This document shows, piece after piece, positions 32,245 to 35,026 of a stretch of DNA of 35,026 nt. Under the pieces are notes generated by a model. It was not told the DNA's origin. It did no database searches and was given only the letters and a program-made list of their open reading frames with translations. Location of the stretch: positions 1 through 35,026 of the forward strand of contig JBBRBN010000040.1 in NCBI GenBank assembly GCA_038205755.1. Reading direction: 5' to 3'. This stretch comes from JANNWF01 sp038205755. GTDB taxonomy: Bacteria; Pseudomonadota; Gammaproteobacteria; Xanthomonadales; Xanthomonadaceae. Numbering within the stretch: the first letter of the stretch is position 1; the number at the start of each line of letters is the position of its first letter. The position numbers and the translations under genes were made by a program.

Positions 32245-32697
32245 GTGGACACAAGCAATCTCACGACATCGGCCAACCTGCGCTTCGCGATCGGTGTTGC
32301 CGTCTTTCTGGGCACCGCCCTGGCCTACCCGTGGTACGCCGGCCGGGTTGATGACCATCTCGCCGCGCAGCGATCAGCGGCCGCCGAGGCGCTACAAACC
32401 CAGTCGCAGGCAGACCAGCGGCTAGCGGCGCCGGCCGACTACGAAGACGTGAACCGCAGCGCTGCGCTGCGTGAACAGACGCGTCGGCAGGCAAGTGTCC
32501 AGGTCAAGGGCACCTCCGGCAGCTCGCCGCCGATGGCGCTGGTGGATCTGGGCGAGGCAACCCTGGCCGAAGCGCGCGGGACGATCTGCCGCCAGGCGGA
32601 AATGTCACTGGGCGCCTCGCTGGCCGGAAGCGCGCTGCGTGTGCAGCGCTACCGTGACAGCCAGCCGGCGCTCGACATTGGCCAGGTCCGATGCTGA
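32245..32697 (+). CDS. Small membrane-anchored hypothetical protein, first of the DUF2157 set
   Basis: A 150-residue protein of unknown family. One N-terminal membrane helix (RFAIGVAVFLGTALAYPWYAG) is followed by about 120 soluble residues, probably periplasmic, with a helical Gln/Ala/Arg-rich middle and two cysteines (TICRQAEMS and the last residue). The GTG start at 32245 is only 4 nt after the palindromic element and has no Shine-Dalgarno; the frame is also open back to an ATG at 32116 inside the element, so the true start may have been altered by the insertion. It overlaps the DUF2157 gene by 7 bp. Confidence 0.7.
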   Translation: MDTSNLTTSANLRFAIGVAVFLGTALAYPWYAGRVDDHLAAQRSAAAEALQTQSQADQRLAAPADYEDVNRSAALREQTRRQASVQVKGTSGSSPPMALVDLGEATLAEARGTICRQAEMSLGASLAGSALRVQRYRDSQPALDIGQVRC

Positions 32698-33797
32698 TCC
32701 GAACGGCAAACCCTCCAATGACCATGCCCACCAAGACCGAAGCCCAGCGCCGTGCCGACGACATCGGGGTGTTCCGACAGGAGCTGGCGCGCCTTGAGCA
32801 GGCCGGCGTCCTGACCCTGGATTCCGCGCAGCAGGCGGCGCTGCGCGGCCACCACGACAGACTGCTGGCCGACTTCGCGAGCAGCTTCGACATCGACCGC
32901 GACAGCCGCTCACGGCAGCTTTCGCTGGGAATGCGGGTCACCTCGTTCCTCGGCGCGCTGGCACTGGCGGCGGCGGTGTTCTTCCTGTTTCACCAGTTCT
33001 GGGGTCTGCTGGCAACGCCTGCCCAGGTAGGCATTCTGCTTGCGGCGTCGCTGGGATCGCTGGCGGCGACCGCCTGGGTCAGCCGACGCGATTCGTCCGG
33101 CTACTTCGCCAAGCTGGCGGCGCTGGTGGCGTTTGCCTGTTTCGTGCTGAACATCACCATGTTTGGTCAGATCTTCAACATCACCCCTTCTGACAAGGCA
33201 CTGCTGCCATGGGCGGCGCTGGCGCTGCTGCTGGCTTACGCCCTCGACCTGCGGCTGCTGCTGGTGGCCGGTCTGCTCTGCCTGACCGCGTACATCGCGG
33301 CGCGCGCCGGCACATGGGGCGGCATGTACTGGCTGCACGTGGGCGAACGGCCAGAGAACTTTCTGCCCGCAGCCATCCTGCTGTTTTTGCTGCCGCAACT
33401 GGTCGACCAGCGCCGCTATGGCGGATTTGCAGGCACCTATCGAGTGTTCGGGATGCTGGTGCTGCTGCTGCCGATACTGGTGCTGTCGAACTGGGGCGCA
33501 GTCAGCTATCTGCGCTGGCCGCTGGAGCGCATCGAAGGGCTGTATCAGATCGCCGGCTTTGCGCTCAGCGCCGGTGCCATCTGGCTGGGCGCGCGCCGCG
33601 GCTGGAACGAGGTGGTCAACACCGGCGTGGTCTTCTTCGTCATCTTTCTGTACACCAAGTTCTACGACTGGTGGTGGGAGCTGTTGCCCAAGTACCTGTT
33701 CTTCCTGCTGATCGCGCTCACCGCGCTGCTGCTGCTGTTCGTGTTCAAGCGACTGCGCGGCGTCATCGCGCCGACGTCAACGGGAGCCAGCGCATGA
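32691..33797 (+). CDS. DUF2157 multipass membrane protein
   Basis: A 368-residue protein. The cytoplasmic N-terminus carries the DUF2157 helix pair (FRQELARLEQAGVLTLDSAQ). About nine or ten membrane helices follow from residue 80 to 360. Function of the family is unknown. It overlaps the preceding gene by 7 bp and the following gene by 4 bp (ATGA), so the three are translated as one unit. An ATG at 32718 is an alternative start. Confidence 0.88.
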   Translation: MLIRTANPPMTMPTKTEAQRRADDIGVFRQELARLEQAGVLTLDSAQQAALRGHHDRLLADFASSFDIDRDSRSRQLSLGMRVTSFLGALALAAAVFFLFHQFWGLLATPAQVGILLAASLGSLAATAWVSRRDSSGYFAKLAALVAFACFVLNITMFGQIFNITPSDKALLPWAALALLLAYALDLRLLLVAGLLCLTAYIAARAGTWGGMYWLHVGERPENFLPAAILLFLLPQLVDQRRYGGFAGTYRVFGMLVLLLPILVLSNWGAVSYLRWPLERIEGLYQIAGFALSAGAIWLGARRGWNEVVNTGVVFFVIFLYTKFYDWWWELLPKYLFFLLIALTALLLLFVFKRLRGVIAPTSTGASA

Positions 33798-34723
33798 GCA
33801 CGAGTGTCTCTTCGCCGCGCCTGCTGCTGATTGCCGGCATCCTGATTCTGGTGGTGAACGCGATTGCGCTGGGCGGCGCCGCCTGGAACCGCAGCGCCGA
33901 AGACGCAAGGCTGCGGCTGAGCGAACGTGAGCTCAGCCTGCCGCCGGCCTGGCGCAGCAACGCCGAGAACAGCGGCATTGCGCTCTCGCTGCAGTGGCGG
34001 GTGCCGGCAACCGCCGACGATCTGAAGGCCGAAAACCACTATGGCGCATACCTGTACAACAGGTCGCCGCCGTGGCTTGACCAGGCCAAGTTGCTGGCGC
34101 TGGGATTCGACGATGAGGTGGTGGTGGACCACAGCGCCGGTCCCCGTCGAACGCGCCCGCAATCGCGTGACGTCTGGCTGGTGCTGGAGCTTGATGGTGC
34201 CGATTACGCCCGCGTGCTGGCGGGCGCGCAGCGGGCGCATGAGCGCGCCGCGGCCGAGCTGGCGGCACGCCCCGATGATCGCGACGTCAAGGACAAGGCC
34301 GAAACGGCCGAGCGCCATTGGCTGAGCGAACGCGACGAACTGAGCCGCCTGTTCGTCATCGATGCGGGGCTGGACCCCGCCGCCCTGCGCGACATCTATC
34401 CCGACCGCGAGCGCTTCATCGTTGCCAGTGGCCAGGTACGGCCGCAGTGGCGCTACTCGTCGGTCGACCTACATCGACCTCTCAGCGGCGACGTGCACGC
34501 GCTGAACGTCGACAGCATTCACGTCTCAACCCAGTTCCGTGCGCATTTTGAATCACGCATCAACGCCGATGAGGCGCTGCAAAATGCGTTCAAGTACACG
34601 GTTACCCTGGCCTATGGACGCCGGCACGAGCCCTGGATCGTCGCCGTGGAAGAGCACAGCGACGACGCACACGACAGCGCTGCCGGACCCGCGGGTCAGT
34701 TGACCGCAGTGCCGTCCAGGTAG
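33794..34723 (+). CDS. DUF4824-like membrane-anchored protein
   Basis: A 309-residue protein that fits the DUF4824 pattern: an N-terminal helix (LLLIAGILILVVNAIALGGAAWNRS) directly followed by DARLRLSERELSLP, then a large soluble domain, probably periplasmic. A charged helix near residues 130-185 (AQRAHERAAAELAARPDDRD) and a final beta-like part (FKYTVTLAYGRRHEPWIV) are visible. No enzyme motif is seen. It is coupled to the DUF2157 gene by ATGA and its last 28 bases overlap the convergent YchJ-like gene. Family call is from memory of the N-terminal motif. Confidence 0.75.
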   Translation: MSTSVSSPRLLLIAGILILVVNAIALGGAAWNRSAEDARLRLSERELSLPPAWRSNAENSGIALSLQWRVPATADDLKAENHYGAYLYNRSPPWLDQAKLLALGFDDEVVVDHSAGPRRTRPQSRDVWLVLELDGADYARVLAGAQRAHERAAAELAARPDDRDVKDKAETAERHWLSERDELSRLFVIDAGLDPAALRDIYPDRERFIVASGQVRPQWRYSSVDLHRPLSGDVHALNVDSIHVSTQFRAHFESRINADEALQNAFKYTVTLAYGRRHEPWIVAVEEHSDDAHDSAAGPAGQLTAVPSR

Positions 34724-35026
34724 TACCAGCGACCGGCCTCGCGCACGAACCGGCTGCGCTCGTGCAGCCGCTGCGCTGACCCACCGCCAACCCGGCTGCG
34801 GGCGACAAACTCGACCTCGGCGTGGTCGCTGTCGATGCATACATGCAGGCGCACGCTCAAACCCAGCCAGCGGCGTCGGCCCGGTGGATCGAGCACCAGA
34901 TCCGCCGGGCGAGTGCCCGGATGCCAGGTCAGCCGCAGGTACTCAACATTTCCCAGCACGAATGCGACGTAGCGCGCCCGCATCAGCGCCTCCGCGTCCG
35001 GCGCCGGCAGCCCCGCATGCCAACGG
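34696..35026 (-). CDS. ychJ: YchJ-family protein (5' part outside the window)
   Basis: The C-terminal 109 or so residues of a YchJ/UPF0225-type protein. The stretch WHAGLPAPDAEALMRARYVAF at the right edge is the family core just after the N-terminal SEC-C zinc motif, which would be encoded beyond the window. EFVARSRVGG, AQRLHERSRFVREAGRWYYLDG near the end also fits. It converges on the DUF4824 gene and overlaps its last 28 bases. An internal ATG at 34983 is not the start, because conserved sequence continues upstream of it. Function of YchJ is not established. Confidence 0.9.
   Translation of the reverse strand, partial: RWHAGLPAPDAEALMRARYVAFVLGNVEYLRLTWHPGTRPADLVLDPPGRRRWLGLSVRLHVCIDSDHAEVEFVARSRVGGGSAQRLHERSRFVREAGRWYYLDGTAVN

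Overview
The window is about 35 kb of high-GC DNA from what is most likely a gammaproteobacterium of the Xanthomonadales/Lysobacterales group. That placement rests on a CopL-type Cys/His-rich leader protein at the head of a copper cluster, on GTAG-tipped REP palindromes of the kind known from Stenotrophomonas/Xanthomonas relatives, and on the general gene set. It is inference; there is no rRNA or marker gene here to prove it. No tRNA, rRNA, CRISPR array or transposase gene was seen.

Region 1 (1-5865, all minus strand) is a copper/heavy-metal resistance cluster. In transcription order it holds a CopL-like protein, a TolC-family outer-membrane lipoprotein with a His/Met-rich tail, a Tat-exported multicopper oxidase, a decayed NTF2-like fragment, a DUF305 membrane protein, and a MerR-type metal sensor whose stop overlaps the start of a copper P-type ATPase that runs off the left edge. 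A MerR-style promoter with a 20-bp spacer and a dyad sits before the sensor gene. Region 2 (5866-6438) is a gene-poor gap with a 13-bp direct repeat.

Region 3 (6439-13000) is ordinary envelope and housekeeping content: an EamA transporter, a DUF4398 protein translationally coupled to an OmpA-like lipoprotein, a YbiI-type zinc-finger protein, and on the minus strand a Na/Pi cotransporter, a Gdx/SugE guanidinium exporter and an unknown membrane protein. A stacked inverted repeat covers the Shine-Dalgarno of gdx. Region 4 (13000-17092) has an orphan GspE/PilB-type ATPase and an alkylation-repair pair: an Ada(N)-AraC-AlkA fusion followed by Ogt.

Region 5 (17276-21262) is a complete Anbu operon: circularly permuted ATP-grasp protein, alpha-E protein, transglutaminase and the Anbu proteasome-like peptidase. 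Region 6 (21465-26261) has a membrane GGDEF cyclase, an N-formylglutamate amidohydrolase-like enzyme, a P-loop NTPase (THEP1-like) fused to a membrane domain, and a response regulator-GGDEF protein. Region 7 (about 26270-27151) is a repeat block made of an 18-bp minisatellite with embedded 78-bp REP pairs.

Region 8 (27243-31934, minus) is an S9 peptidase followed closely by a Ser/Thr kinase with a large sensor/TPR-like part. Region 9 (32245-34723, plus) is a tightly overlapping three-gene set (small membrane-anchored protein, DUF2157, DUF4824), converging on a YchJ-family gene that leaves the window on the right. Two related long palindromic elements lie at 14909-14972 and 32078-32241; the second carries an extra nested hairpin.
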